DNA of 46,098 nt from the NCBI GenBank assembly GCA_020344315.1, contig CP070820.1, forward strand, positions 702,699 through 748,796, written 5' to 3'. The DNA is from Candidatus Bathyarchaeum sp. GTDB lineage: Archaea; Thermoproteota; Bathyarchaeia; Bathyarchaeales; Bathyarchaeaceae. Shown piece by piece: positions 8,807-16,860 of this stretch. The first letter of the stretch is position 1; each line of letters opens with the position of its first letter. A model generated the notes under the pieces. It was not told the DNA's origin and did not search any database. It saw nothing but the letters and a program-made list of their open reading frames with translations. The position numbers were made by a program, and so were the translations under genes.

Positions 8807-8873
8807 CCCGGTTTGTGTCCTCCCTGAAATAAAGGAGGGGGCGGCGGAGCCTTTTAAAGTTGTATGTTTTGGT

Positions 8874-9152
8874 TTACTTTGCTAAGGTTATTTCGATGGT
8901 GCTGACGTTCGATGGTGTGTCATGGCCTTCGGTTGGAGCCAGCTGATCTGTGCCTATTCCGATTTCCTTGACTTTCACGTCTGGCATGAATCGACGTCTG
9001 GTTACTTCCGCAACGTCGACTGCCCTGCTGATTGCTCTACCTCTAGCCTTCACCAATACTTCGCTTGCTCCGCCGTGGAAGAGAGATATGCAGGCCAGCA
9101 CATAGTTCATTACTGGCTTTCTCCCGATCAACACAGAATTGTTATCTGCCAT
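8874..9152 (-). CDS. albA: Alba chromatin protein
   Basis: 92 residues with the Alba signature [18 protein letters not shown] at the N-terminus; the Lys of GRKP is the DNA-contacting, reversibly modified residue in Sulfolobus Alba. The later segment [13 protein letters not shown] and the C-terminal STIEITLAK complete the fold. Alba coats DNA and RNA as dimers. The ATG follows GGCGGTGA by a few bases and a TATA-like element (TTTATTA, about 9213-9220 on the minus strand) lies about 60 bases upstream. Confidence 0.96.
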   Translation of the reverse strand: MADNNSVLIGRKPVMNYVLACISLFHGGASEVLVKARGRAISRAVDVAEVTRRRFMPDVKVKEIGIGTDQLAPTEGHDTPSNVSTIEITLAK

Positions 9153-9479
9153 TTTTCACCGCCTCACTCCTCGTTTTTTTCTTCCGTAAACTTTCTAAGC
9201 TTTTTGGTAGTCTAATAAATACATTACGGTAAATCTTTGCACTGCTATTAAATCAGATAAGTGAGGAATTGTACTCCCACAAAAAAGATGACCCAAGAGA
9301 TAATTTCGTTCAAAAACTGACGAGTTACTTACGGCAAGCTTGAAAGTTTTTGAAGATAAGGGAGTCCGAAAGACTGGAGACGTGGTAGGACAAGCAGTTA
9401 AAGCCTAAAGAGAAAGGAAAACATATTTAGGTCAGGGGTCATTTGCGTAACTAAGCTCAGCTAATGGAGAACATCTACG
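9153..9479. other. Divergent intergenic region between alba and the eL40 gene
   Basis: It holds the alba promoter on the minus strand and, near 9466-9470, the GGAGA site for the eL40 gene. I see no gene or strong RNA structure in the rest. Isolated RUGAUGA-like and CUGA boxes near 9287 and 9319 are not enough for a C/D sRNA. Confidence 0.5.
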
Positions 9480-9641
9480 TTGCCAATAATGGATCCCTTC
9501 AAGAAGACCCTTGCCCAGAAGCACAGGCTCTACATGAAAATCTGTCGAGAATGCGGAGCACGAAACGCTTCAAGCGCCGTCAAATGTAGAAAATGCAGAA
9601 GCAAGAATCTACGATGGAAGAAACGGGAAGTCGTCCGCTAA
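9480..9641 (+). CDS. rpl40e: Large ribosomal subunit protein eL40
   Basis: A 53-residue gene. From the TTG start it reads MPIMDPFKKTLAQKHRLYMK, followed by a zinc ribbon CRECG...CRKC and the basic tail NLRWKKREVVR. This is the archaeal eL40 pattern (CxxC-x10-CxxC, about 50 residues). The TTG at 9480 is preferred to the ATG at 9489 because GGAGA lies nine bases before it and because archaeal eL40 proteins begin MPI.DP. It is an easily missed small gene with no operon partner. Confidence 0.88.
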   Translation: MPIMDPFKKTLAQKHRLYMKICRECGARNASSAVKCRKCRSKNLRWKKREVVR

Positions 9642-9815
9642 AACATAGCGAGACTAATTTACATCCAGAACGAGCCAAATCACATTCATATTTGTAATCT
9701 AATAATACTTCATGTTGAAAAACAGCTTTTTTCAGCAAAACAAGATTCTTTAATTGAAAAAGAACACGGTTACAAAAAATATAAAGGAATCCTGCAACCG
9801 TTTAGGTTTGGAGAA

Positions 9816-9913
9816 GGGCCCGTGGTCCAGCTGGTTAACTCACATAGTTGAGGCCAAAAGACGCTTCCCTCACGCGGAAGAGATCGCCGGTTCAAATCCG
9901 GCCGGGCCCACCA
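9816..9913 (+). tRNA. tRNA-Val(CAC) with a 21-nt intron in the D arm
   Basis: Acceptor GGGCCCG (9816-9822) pairs with CGGGCCC (9903-9909); discriminator A and encoded CCA follow. The anticodon arm is CTTCC-CTCACGC-GGAAG, anticodon CAC at 9871-9873; the T arm is GCCGG-TTCAAAT-CCGGC. The D arm is interrupted by 9838-9858. A BHB fits: TGGT/GCCA four-pair helix, bulges TAA and AAA, inner hairpin CTCA/TGAG. Cutting after the second base of each bulge gives GGTTA-AGACG, a normal D arm. The intron thus lies between positions 21 and 22. Confidence 0.95.
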
Positions 9914-9960
9914 TCAGAAATCATTTACCACGAAGATTAACTTTTTGAGGTAACACACCT

Positions 9961-10410
9961 TCATAGGTTCTCTCGTATTTTCTGTGCGATCTCATCCAAG
10001 TCTCTTCTTTCTGGTTTTTTGAAGCCGTGATGTCCCCCCACCATGGCTTCTATGGCTTTTGATATGGGGTCTCCTCTGAATCTTGGGATGACGTGAACGT
10101 GGAAGTGCATCACCGACTGGCCAGCAGCCCTGCCATTGAGCTGAAGGATGCTGATTCCGCCGGCGCCAACGGTCTTCTTCACAGCACCACTGATTCTCTT
10201 AACTACTGCAGCCACTTCAGCCAGAACCTTCTCAGGAACCTCATAGATGTTTTCCCAATGTTCTTTGGGAATGACCAGAGTGTGGCCAACATTGGCGGGG
10301 TTCAAATCCATGAAAGCTATGATGGCGGCGTCTTCGTAGACGATGCTCGCTGTGGCCTTGCCGGAGGCTATGCTGCAGAAGGGGCAATCCGCACTCATTT
10401 TCTTTTTCAC
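9961..10410 (-). CDS. HIT family hydrolase (histidine triad protein)
   Basis: 149 residues with an N-terminal CPFCSIA zinc-type motif and the histidine triad HFHVHVIPR (about residues 112-120), plus HTLVIPKEHW. HIT proteins hydrolyse nucleoside phosphoramidates or dinucleoside polyphosphates through a His nucleophile. The frame opens with GTG at 10410; ATG four codons in (10398) is equally plausible since neither has a strong ribosome site. It is a single gene between two tRNA genes. The exact substrate is not evident. Confidence 0.92.
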   Translation of the reverse strand: MKKKMSADCPFCSIASGKATASIVYEDAAIIAFMDLNPANVGHTLVIPKEHWENIYEVPEKVLAEVAAVVKRISGAVKKTVGAGGISILQLNGRAAGQSVMHFHVHVIPRFRGDPISKAIEAMVGGHHGFKKPERRDLDEIAQKIRENL

Positions 10411-10505
10411 TTCCGGTGATTCAGCCTTGTTCTTGCAGGGGTTAATATTTTATGGTTTCTCTTCAAAAGGTTTAAAAAACAATTTGTGGTTCATGTTTGT
10501 TTGGC

Positions 10506-10610
10506 GCCGAGGTAGCTCAGATTGGGAGAGCACCCGACTCAATAATGGTATTGTTGAGGGTGAAGCTGAAGACCGGGTTGTCGCCAGTTCAAGTCCGGCC
10601 CTCGGCACCA
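10506..10610 (+). tRNA. tRNA-Phe(GAA) with a 28-nt intron at position 30/31
   Basis: Acceptor GCCGAGG (10506-10512) pairs with CCTCGGC (10600-10606), then A and encoded CCA. D arm GCTC/GAGC is intact. Removal of 10537-10564 gives the stem CCCGG/CCGGG and loop CTGAAGA with anticodon GAA. A textbook BHB supports this: central helix CACC/GGTG, bulges CGA and AAG, inner stem CTCAA/TTGAG; the usual cuts fall exactly at these borders. The T stem GCCAG/CCGGC has one A-C mismatch (10586/10596), which is unusual. Confidence 0.93.
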
Positions 10611-10756
10611 ATAGGCTTTCTTTCAGAAAAGAACGTTCATTAAGAAATTTTGAGGTTGGTTTAGTGTTTTCTGGTTCTAGATAGTCTAAAACGCTGAAGA
10701 ATCATGCGATGAATTACAAAGGAACTGGAAAATGCATAAAGACGATTGCGTGGATG

Positions 10757-11968
10757 TTACCAATACCAGTTCCAAGTAGAGAATAGAATTGTACCTATGC
10801 TAAGAAGAATCGCCATAAAAACTAGCGATAAGACGCCCAGTTTAGGTCTTTTATCCCAGATTTTAGCGAATACCCAGTAAAGGGGTAAAATGGGAATGGC
10901 ATATCTGTGAACATTAGCAACTATGCTTGAAAAAAGCAATAATATTAACTGAACAAATCCAAAACCGAAGTATTTAGCGTCTTTCCTTTCTCTCTTTACT
11001 CCTAAAGAGAAGACGCTAACAAGTAATTCCGTGGATAAAAACATGTAAACGAAAGGAACTAGAACTAAGCAAAGTTCATTATAAAATAGAATCGCGTAAG
11101 TTGAGTCAATCTCAAATAGCTGAAATAAGAAGAAAGACGGACTTCCCCAATTTTGACGAAAAACAATATCGCGAACTGGAAAAACACCAGTATAGATGAT
11201 GCCAAAAAGATTGAAGAGAAGATAGGGTAAAGAAACAAAAACAATTGGATAAAAGGAGCGACGAGTACGTTTCTTAATAAAGTTATACAGAAAAGGTACG
11301 AGAATAAGTAAACCGCTACTTTTAGTTAAACCTGCAAAGAAACCAAGTAATGCGGATTTTACTTCTTTTCCTTTTTCAAGAAAAATAAACGCTCCTAACA
11401 TTAATGTCATAAACAAGCTTTCAGAATATACACAAGAATAGAATAGGGAACCAGACCAAAAACTGAAAAACACAGAAGATAGCAGAGCCAATTTCTTATT
11501 TCCTAAGATCATTTCACTAAGTTTGTAAAAAAGAATCAAGCAAATGAAAAATAGAATGTTATTTAACAGAAAACCTGCAAGGCAAACGGCTTCAATTTGG
11601 GGTAATATTCCAAAAAATAGTCTCCCAATGGCACCTATTATTATTGGGAAAAGTGGAAACCAAGCCCATTGTACCGCCAAAGGATTGCTTCCTGGAGCAT
11701 ACCCCCAAATGGCGATATGTGCATAATGTCCTGTATCCCACCTGCTGAAAAGATTCACAAGTGGCAGTTCTAGATCCCATAAAATTTCTTTGGGGTAAGC
11801 TTCAGTTATTCCGAAAACTGATATTCCAACAATAGCAGCGATGAAAACCAAGACTCTTGAAGCTAAACCTATTAGGAAAACCTTTCCAAACTCGGAAAAA
11901 AACCATTGACGAACCATTTTGTTAATGAAATTCATCAATACAAAATCTTCCCATTTTCTCTCATTCAT
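10757..11968 (-). CDS. PIG-V-like mannosyltransferase family membrane protein
   Basis: 403 residues with about ten hydrophobic helices. The first outward loop carries SRWDTGHYAHIAIWGY (about 77-92) and AWFPLFPIIIG, matching the WD-x-WY-x-IA-x-GY and FFPLYP motifs of the PIG-V/GT-C family of dolichol-phosphate-sugar-dependent glycosyltransferases. It probably adds a sugar to a lipid or glycan on the outer face of the membrane. A second, distantly related copy lies at 30.7 kb. The start is uncertain: a TATA-like TTTTAAAT only about 15 bases upstream suggests a leaderless start at Met12 (11935). Confidence 0.75.
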   Translation of the reverse strand: MNERKWEDFVLMNFINKMVRQWFFSEFGKVFLIGLASRVLVFIAAIVGISVFGITEAYPKEILWDLELPLVNLFSRWDTGHYAHIAIWGYAPGSNPLAVQWAWFPLFPIIIGAIGRLFFGILPQIEAVCLAGFLLNNILFFICLILFYKLSEMILGNKKLALLSSVFFSFWSGSLFYSCVYSESLFMTLMLGAFIFLEKGKEVKSALLGFFAGLTKSSGLLILVPFLYNFIKKRTRRSFYPIVFVSLPYLLFNLFGIIYTGVFPVRDIVFRQNWGSPSFFLFQLFEIDSTYAILFYNELCLVLVPFVYMFLSTELLVSVFSLGVKRERKDAKYFGFGFVQLILLLFSSIVANVHRYAIPILPLYWVFAKIWDKRPKLGVLSLVFMAILLSIGTILFSTWNWYW

Positions 11969-12475
11969 TGTTGATTATTCAATTTAAAATCTGTGTTCAT
12001 TAAAGAAAAGTTTTGTTGCTAAATTAACACTTTCAAGTTAGCCTTTTCAAATTTGCTACAATCTCGGCACCACAAGATAATACTCAATTAGACTCTTCGT
12101 TTTTCGGATATGTCGGTTTTTGATACCTGTTGTTTACCGAAATAAGCTGTATATTTACTCTTAAGACTTAAGCACATGTGGGAACGAGAACGAAAAACAA
12201 AAAACTGGAAGAATGAGACTTCAAAAGCTTAATGCAAGCCTTGTTGGACAATGGTGGTACAACAGTAAAATATCAAAATCCTGACGCTTGGAGAGGATAC
12301 CATCTACTAAGAAGATGAATCTAAGCTAAACACGTTCAAATTAACTTCATCGCAGAATTCCTTTTGTTTCAGTCTCGACTACGTGCTTTTATTTTTTGTC
12401 TCCTAAAAATTACATAATCCAGAATAATACCAAAATAACGGCATTCACCTCAGAATGTAATATATATAAAGACAG
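11969..12475. other. Intergenic region, about 500 bases
   Basis: AT-rich, with the divergent promoters of the PIG-V-like gene and the radical SAM gene at its ends. A short open stretch at 12229-12321 (reading LDNGGTTVKYQNPDAW) lacks a ribosome site and is too short to call; it might be a gene remnant. Confidence 0.4.
12459..12470 (+). promoter_or_regulatory. TATA box of the radical SAM gene
   Basis: AATATATATAAA is centred about 26 bases before the ATG at 12491, the archaeal TATA to start-site distance. It implies a leaderless mRNA beginning at that ATG rather than at the ATG at 12476. Confidence 0.6.
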
Positions 12476-12490
12476 ATGGTTGTTACAACC

Positions 12491-13780
12491 ATGAAAATTG
12501 CCCTGATTCAACCTCCATCTGGAACCCCAGCCTTGAAAGTTCCCCCACTCGGTTTAGGCTACATAACCGCTGTACTGAAAAGAAGCCACATTGAAGCAAA
12601 AGTAATTGATTTGAACGTAGAAAACATCTCCCTCAGCACATACCTATCCCGTGAGAAGCCAGAAGTCGTCGGAGTCTCATCCATCGTTACAAATGCTCGT
12701 CAAGCTCTCGAAATTGCCAGGAAGACAAAAAACATTCTTCCCAAAAGTTTTGTAGTTTTGGGGGGCCCTTACCTCAGCATGATGGGAGACCGCCTAGTAA
12801 CTAGACACAAAGAAGTTGATGCGACTCTCAGGGGAGAGGCAGAATTCACCTTTCCTGAGCTCATCAAGCGGTTACGTAATGGAGAAAGTCTAGATGATGT
12901 TGAGGGTTTAATTTTTCGGGAAGACGATGAAATCAAAAGTAATTCACCGTCAAATCCCATCGACCCTCTGGATCAGATTCCATATCCTGCAAGAGAAGAG
13001 CTGAAAATGGAATTGTACGGAGAGAACGCCGGCTCTATATTCACATCCAGAGGATGCCCATACCAATGTATTTTTTGTAGCCGCCCAGTTTTTGGAAGAA
13101 AATGGCGCGGTCACAGTCCAGACTACGTTCTAGGAGAGATTCAGCACTTGAGAGAATATTATGGGATATCTAATCTGAGTGTTCTTGACGACAACTTCAC
13201 CGTTGACTCGGATAGAGCAGAAAGAATTCTTGACGGGATAATAGCAAAAAAATGGAAGCTTAACCTCTATTTTTGGAATGGCATACGAGTCGACCACATG
13301 ACAAGAAATCTATTATTGAAGATGAGGAAGACTGGATGCACAGCAATCAACTATGGGGTCGAATCGGTTGACCCCGAAGTAATATCCTTCATAAGAAAAG
13401 GCGTAAGCTTGGATCAGGTAGAGAAGACAATAAGGCTGACACGCGAGATAGGAATCAGAGCCAACATTTTTCTGATGCTTGGAAACCCGGGAGACACCGC
13501 CAAAGTTGCTGACAAGATTATGGCATTTGTCGGAAAAGTGCAGGTTGACGGCGTGCATTTGAGCATGGCAACCCCACTTTTAGGAACGAAGTTTTGGGAT
13601 TGGGTTGAGAAGAATGGTTGTTGGCTAGATTACGATCGGGAAGAGCTCTTGGATTGGCCAATAGACGATGTTGACGAGTCATATCCTGTGTTTGAAACCC
13701 CGGACTTCACTACCTACGAGAGAATCAAAGCCTATCGAAAGACCAGAAATCTTCTCAAAGAGAAGGGGCTTCTCATTTAA
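12491..13780 (+). CDS. B12-binding-domain radical SAM protein
   Basis: 429 residues from the ATG at 12491 (MKIALIQPP); an upstream in-frame ATG at 12476 adds five. The N-terminal part (about 1-150) looks like a B12-binding Rossmann domain (PPLGLGYITAVLK, VVGVSSIVTNARQA, VVLGGPY) although no DxHxxG is visible, so cobalamin is probably held base-off or not by histidine. The radical SAM core follows, with CPYQCIFC giving the CxxxCxxC cluster ligands (first Cys codon 13055). Members methylate or rearrange unactivated carbons in lipids and cofactors. Substrate unknown; it stands alone. Confidence 0.85.
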   Translation: MKIALIQPPSGTPALKVPPLGLGYITAVLKRSHIEAKVIDLNVENISLSTYLSREKPEVVGVSSIVTNARQALEIARKTKNILPKSFVVLGGPYLSMMGDRLVTRHKEVDATLRGEAEFTFPELIKRLRNGESLDDVEGLIFREDDEIKSNSPSNPIDPLDQIPYPAREELKMELYGENAGSIFTSRGCPYQCIFCSRPVFGRKWRGHSPDYVLGEIQHLREYYGISNLSVLDDNFTVDSDRAERILDGIIAKKWKLNLYFWNGIRVDHMTRNLLLKMRKTGCTAINYGVESVDPEVISFIRKGVSLDQVEKTIRLTREIGIRANIFLMLGNPGDTAKVADKIMAFVGKVQVDGVHLSMATPLLGTKFWDWVEKNGCWLDYDREELLDWPIDDVDESYPVFETPDFTTYERIKAYRKTRNLLKEKGLLI

Positions 13781-13895
13781 CAGAGCAGGTCGTCTCCATA
13801 GACTATATAGGGCTATAGGAAATATTTGCAAAACGAATATGACCTATAGTGCTACTTCTCACAATTAATAATAGATAATGGAGTATTAAGAAAAC

Positions 13896-14060
13896 ATGGG
13901 AAAACTCGTGAAGATAGTCGTGTGCCCCAATTGCGAAAGTGAACTGAAGATTTTTGAAGCTACAAGATTTGGTAACTTCTTTGAATGTTGCAACTGTGAA
14001 AACAGAGTCTTCGTTCCAGCGGATAGAACAGGTACACGCCCCTTACTATATGTAAAATAA
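13896..14060 (+). CDS. Small zinc-ribbon protein (54 aa)
   Basis: Reads MGKLVKIVVCPNCESELKIF, then CCNCENRVFVPAD and ends PLLYVK. One CPNC pair and one CCNC pair form a single zinc ribbon of the FYDLN/TFIIB-like kind. GGAG lies 13 bases upstream, rather far. I recognise no specific family. It lies between the radical SAM gene and the nitroreductase and might be co-transcribed with either. Confidence 0.6.
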   Translation: MGKLVKIVVCPNCESELKIFEATRFGNFFECCNCENRVFVPADRTGTRPLLYVK

Positions 14061-14221
14061 TTAATACCCTTTCACGACTTATAGTTAGGATTCACCTTAG
14101 TTAGTGATTGCTACCCACTTTGCAGTTTTAAGCTAGGACTCGAGCCTTTTTACCCAACATATTTTCAAGCGGTGTGAATCGATTAATAAGTGCTTCAACC
14201 TAGTAAATTTGAGGGGCTTTT

Positions 14222-14956
14222 ATGAGTGAGCGCATCGGAGATGAGTTTCAAAAAGCAACAAAATATACTCGAGGAAAAATGAGAGGCGGATATTTAGATT
14301 TGTCGAAAAAACCAAGAACCTACAAGAATTACCCTAACAGCACAAAAATCAAGCTTCCCCCTCCAAAACATGCAGAAGCAATGTCTGTTGATGATGCTAT
14401 AAGAAAGCGCAGGAGCATCCGCGCATTTTCGCAGAAGCCCCTGACTATGAAGCAATTGTCATATCTTTTATGGGCTTCAACAGGTGTTCAAAGGAAAGAG
14501 AATGGATATGAATTTCGCACCGCCCCCTCCGCAGGAGCATTGTATCCCATCGAAACATACGTTATTGTAAATAGGGTAAGCGGTTTAGAGAAAGCCCTAT
14601 ACCACTACTCCATTAAATCGCATCTGTTAGAGGAACTTGAAAGAGGCGACTTCTCCACGCGAATAGCTCGTGCAGCTTTGGGACAAGAAATGTTTCAGGG
14701 TGCAGCCGCAATTTTTGTATGGACTGCCATCTTCGATAGGTCAAAATGGAAATACCGGCAAAGAGCGTATCGATACGTTTACTTGGATGCTGGTCACATC
14801 GCACAAAACCTAGCATTATCAGCAACGAGCCTTGGACTGGGGTCTTGTCAAGTAGGCGCCTTTTATGATGATGAAGTTAACAATATTGTTGGCGTAGACG
14901 GCGCAGAAGAAAGCGTAATATATCTTAGTGCAGTCGGCTATCCTGAAGTTGCATGA
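14222..14956 (+). CDS. SagB-type nitroreductase family oxidoreductase
   Basis: 244 residues. The start region (DEFQKATKYTRGKMRGG) is the N-terminal signature of SagB-type dehydrogenases, and the FMN-binding nitroreductase fold follows: RKRRSIRAFSQKPL, RTAPSAGALYPIETYVI, AGHIAQNLALSATSLGLGS and VIYLSAVGYP. SagB proteins oxidise azolines to azoles in peptide natural products, but many stand-alone archaeal members have unknown substrates. No cyclodehydratase or precursor peptide is seen nearby, so a peptide-modifying role is not supported. GAGG is just before the ATG. Confidence 0.87.
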   Translation: MSERIGDEFQKATKYTRGKMRGGYLDLSKKPRTYKNYPNSTKIKLPPPKHAEAMSVDDAIRKRRSIRAFSQKPLTMKQLSYLLWASTGVQRKENGYEFRTAPSAGALYPIETYVIVNRVSGLEKALYHYSIKSHLLEELERGDFSTRIARAALGQEMFQGAAAIFVWTAIFDRSKWKYRQRAYRYVYLDAGHIAQNLALSATSLGLGSCQVGAFYDDEVNNIVGVDGAEESVIYLSAVGYPEVA

Positions 14957-14975
14957 AGGCTAGGATTATAAGTTT

Positions 14976-15392
14976 TCATTTTTTGCAGGTGTAGCATTTG
15001 CCATAATGAACCGAAACAACATCGCCACATTCAGGACATGCATACTTCTCTTCTTGGTTCTTGAGGAATTCTTTCATACCCTTTTCCTTTATTTCTCTAA
15101 GATTTTCGACCATACTCATGTCATAATGGCTTCTGTAACGTCTATCCAGATGATCCAAGTTTTCACAGGGAATGTCGTCGCATTCATAACAGGATTTGAT
15201 TTCGTTCCTCCGAAGCTTTTTGCATCCCCTCTTAACATAGCAGTTCCTATTTCGAGGAAGACAACCTGGACAAAGCGATAATTTGCCTTTCTTCTCTGGG
15301 ACTCCCCGTGAATAAGCTAAATAATTTTTGCAGATTCCACAGTTCATTCCACATGGCGCAATAAGTTCAGGCGAGAATTTTCCTTTCTGCAT
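14976..15392 (-). CDS. DUF3795 cysteine-rich protein with C-terminal Zn ribbon
   Basis: 138 residues and 16 cysteines. The DUF3795 opening LIAPCGMNCGICKNYLAYS is followed by CPGC, CYVKRGC, CYECDDIPC and, at the end, CPECGD...CYTCKK, a separate zinc ribbon. The family is common in anaerobes and of unknown function; the spacing suggests metal or Fe-S sites. It is divergent from a second DUF3795 gene, 80 bases apart, so they share a promoter region. Confidence 0.8.
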   Translation of the reverse strand: MQKGKFSPELIAPCGMNCGICKNYLAYSRGVPEKKGKLSLCPGCLPRNRNCYVKRGCKKLRRNEIKSCYECDDIPCENLDHLDRRYRSHYDMSMVENLREIKEKGMKEFLKNQEEKYACPECGDVVSVHYGKCYTCKK

Positions 15393-15472
15393 AGATAACC
15401 AATAACAAATAGCATCTTAACTATTTTATGTGCATATTGAGAATTCGTTAGAAAGCAAGAACGGGGGAATGA

Positions 15473-15934
15473 ATGATGGTGCAAGATGAGAATCTAATTG
15501 CGTATTGTGGACTCTACTGCGGAGATTGTCATGGCTTTTCAGGGAAAATCCCAGATCTCGCAAGAGATTTAAGAAAAGAACTTAGGCAGTCCAGATACGA
15601 AAAATTCGCTGAATTCATTTCCACATATTCGTTTGGCAAAGATTTCAAGAACTATGAAGAATGTTACAGGGTCCTTGGGACAATGGTGAAATTTCGCTGC
15701 AGAAAAGGTTGCAGAAATGGTGGAGGGTCTCCTTTCTGCAAGATCAGAAAATGCTCCCAAAAGAAAGGTATTGAAGGCTGCTGGTTGTGTGAAGAGTTTG
15801 AAAGCTGCGAAAAATTACAATTCTTGATTCCAGTTCATGGAGATGCTCACATGAAGAATCTTAGAGCAATCAAACGAAAAGGTAAAGATGGCTTTGTTGA
15901 CGGTAAGCGATTATGGTATAGTAGGATCAAATAG
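15473..15934 (+). CDS. DUF3795 cysteine-rich protein
   Basis: 153 residues with the same opening pattern as its divergent neighbour (LIAYCGLYCGDCHGFSG) and later CRKGC, CKIRKC and CWLCEEFESC. It lacks the neighbour's C-terminal zinc ribbon and carries a longer helical insert (about residues 25-75). The two are paralogues. Two ATGs stand in tandem at 15473 and 15476; GGGGG lies just upstream. Function unknown. Confidence 0.8.
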   Translation: MMVQDENLIAYCGLYCGDCHGFSGKIPDLARDLRKELRQSRYEKFAEFISTYSFGKDFKNYEECYRVLGTMVKFRCRKGCRNGGGSPFCKIRKCSQKKGIEGCWLCEEFESCEKLQFLIPVHGDAHMKNLRAIKRKGKDGFVDGKRLWYSRIK

Positions 15935-15995
15935 TGAGAGTAAGGAGAAGTCGTGGAACGGTTTTATTCGCGACTCTGGAGAATAGTTTACCTCT

Positions 15996-16841
15996 TTATA
16001 GCTGACATGTTGGGCATAAGTAGACGTGACCGCCTCCATGACTCAACTTTTCTATAGGAGTTCCACATTCTGGGCAAGCCTGTTGTTTCATGTTTGGACC
16101 CATGGCTGGCGTGTAGCCACCTTGGTTTCCGTAAAGGTCAAAGAACTGGTCTTTTCCGTTGAGTCGGAGTCTCTCGTTTACCATAAACTTGATGGCATCA
16201 TAGAGTCCCCGCTTTTCTTCTGCGTTCAGTTCTGAGGCTTTTCTTTTTGGGTGAAGCTTAGCCTGATATATGATGTCTTGGAAAGCACTATTACTCAATC
16301 CCACAATAATAGCGGCTTTTCCAACGAGCACTGCCTTTAACATTTTGTTATTTTCTGCCAGATGCTTTGAGAACCGTTCAAAGGTGAATTCTTCATCTAT
16401 TGGTGAAAGTTTTTCGGCATCGAAGTCTCGCTTGAAAACATAGGAGGAAGCTAATTCATTATCTTTCAATGCTTCGATGACGCCCATGCTAGTGAGCCTT
16501 ACCGTTAACACGGTGCCATCACTGAAATCAACTTTCAAGTGAAACTTGTTCGGAACAGTTTTCTCATCCTTGTGAAAGAAAATCTCGCCACCGTATTCGG
16601 GACCAATAATCAGGTTCATTCCATTATCAAGCTTTACATGAATTACGTTGCCCCTAGACCTAATGAACTCGATTTTTCCATCAACAAGCTGATTAAAGAT
16701 AGACAAATCCTTGTTCATCATGCCTATTCTTTGTAGTCTCTCACAGTCTTTCGAACACCAAGATTTAAAGCGTTTGCCCCGAAGCTCTTTATTCATTTGT
16801 TCAGCGAGAATCTTGGCTTCTGGAAGCTCAATGCTCATCAA
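15996..16841 (-). CDS. Fpg/Nei family DNA glycosylase-like protein
   Basis: 281 residues with the Fpg/Nei fold order: N-terminal beta domain beginning [15 protein letters not shown], helix-two-turn-helix (about 150-220) and a C-terminal Cys4 zinc finger CPECGTPIEKL...CPTCQL. In Fpg the residue after Met is the catalytic proline of PELPE; here the equivalent is Ile after two extra residues. The zinc-finger arginine of the GRST motif is also replaced (GGGHVYLCPTC). It may thus be a non-canonical or binding-only member. The ORF opens MM; the second Met (16838) is an alternative. Confidence 0.8.
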   Translation of the reverse strand: MMSIELPEAKILAEQMNKELRGKRFKSWCSKDCERLQRIGMMNKDLSIFNQLVDGKIEFIRSRGNVIHVKLDNGMNLIIGPEYGGEIFFHKDEKTVPNKFHLKVDFSDGTVLTVRLTSMGVIEALKDNELASSYVFKRDFDAEKLSPIDEEFTFERFSKHLAENNKMLKAVLVGKAAIIVGLSNSAFQDIIYQAKLHPKRKASELNAEEKRGLYDAIKFMVNERLRLNGKDQFFDLYGNQGGYTPAMGPNMKQQACPECGTPIEKLSHGGGHVYLCPTCQL

Positions 16842-16860
16842 ACGGCCTCAAATACCTGAT

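Noticed and set aside
9285..9325. C/D box sRNA in the alba-eL40 spacer
   Set aside because: Only one poor C-like and one D-like box, without C'/D' boxes or a recognisable guide.
10506..10610. Reading of this tRNA as tRNA-Leu(CAA)
   Set aside because: No long variable arm, and the CAA triplet belongs to the BHB intron; the spliced form is a clear tRNA-Phe.
12229..12321. Short frame with LDNGGTTVKYQNPDAW
   Set aside because: No ribosome site or start context, too short to support a gene; possible remnant only.
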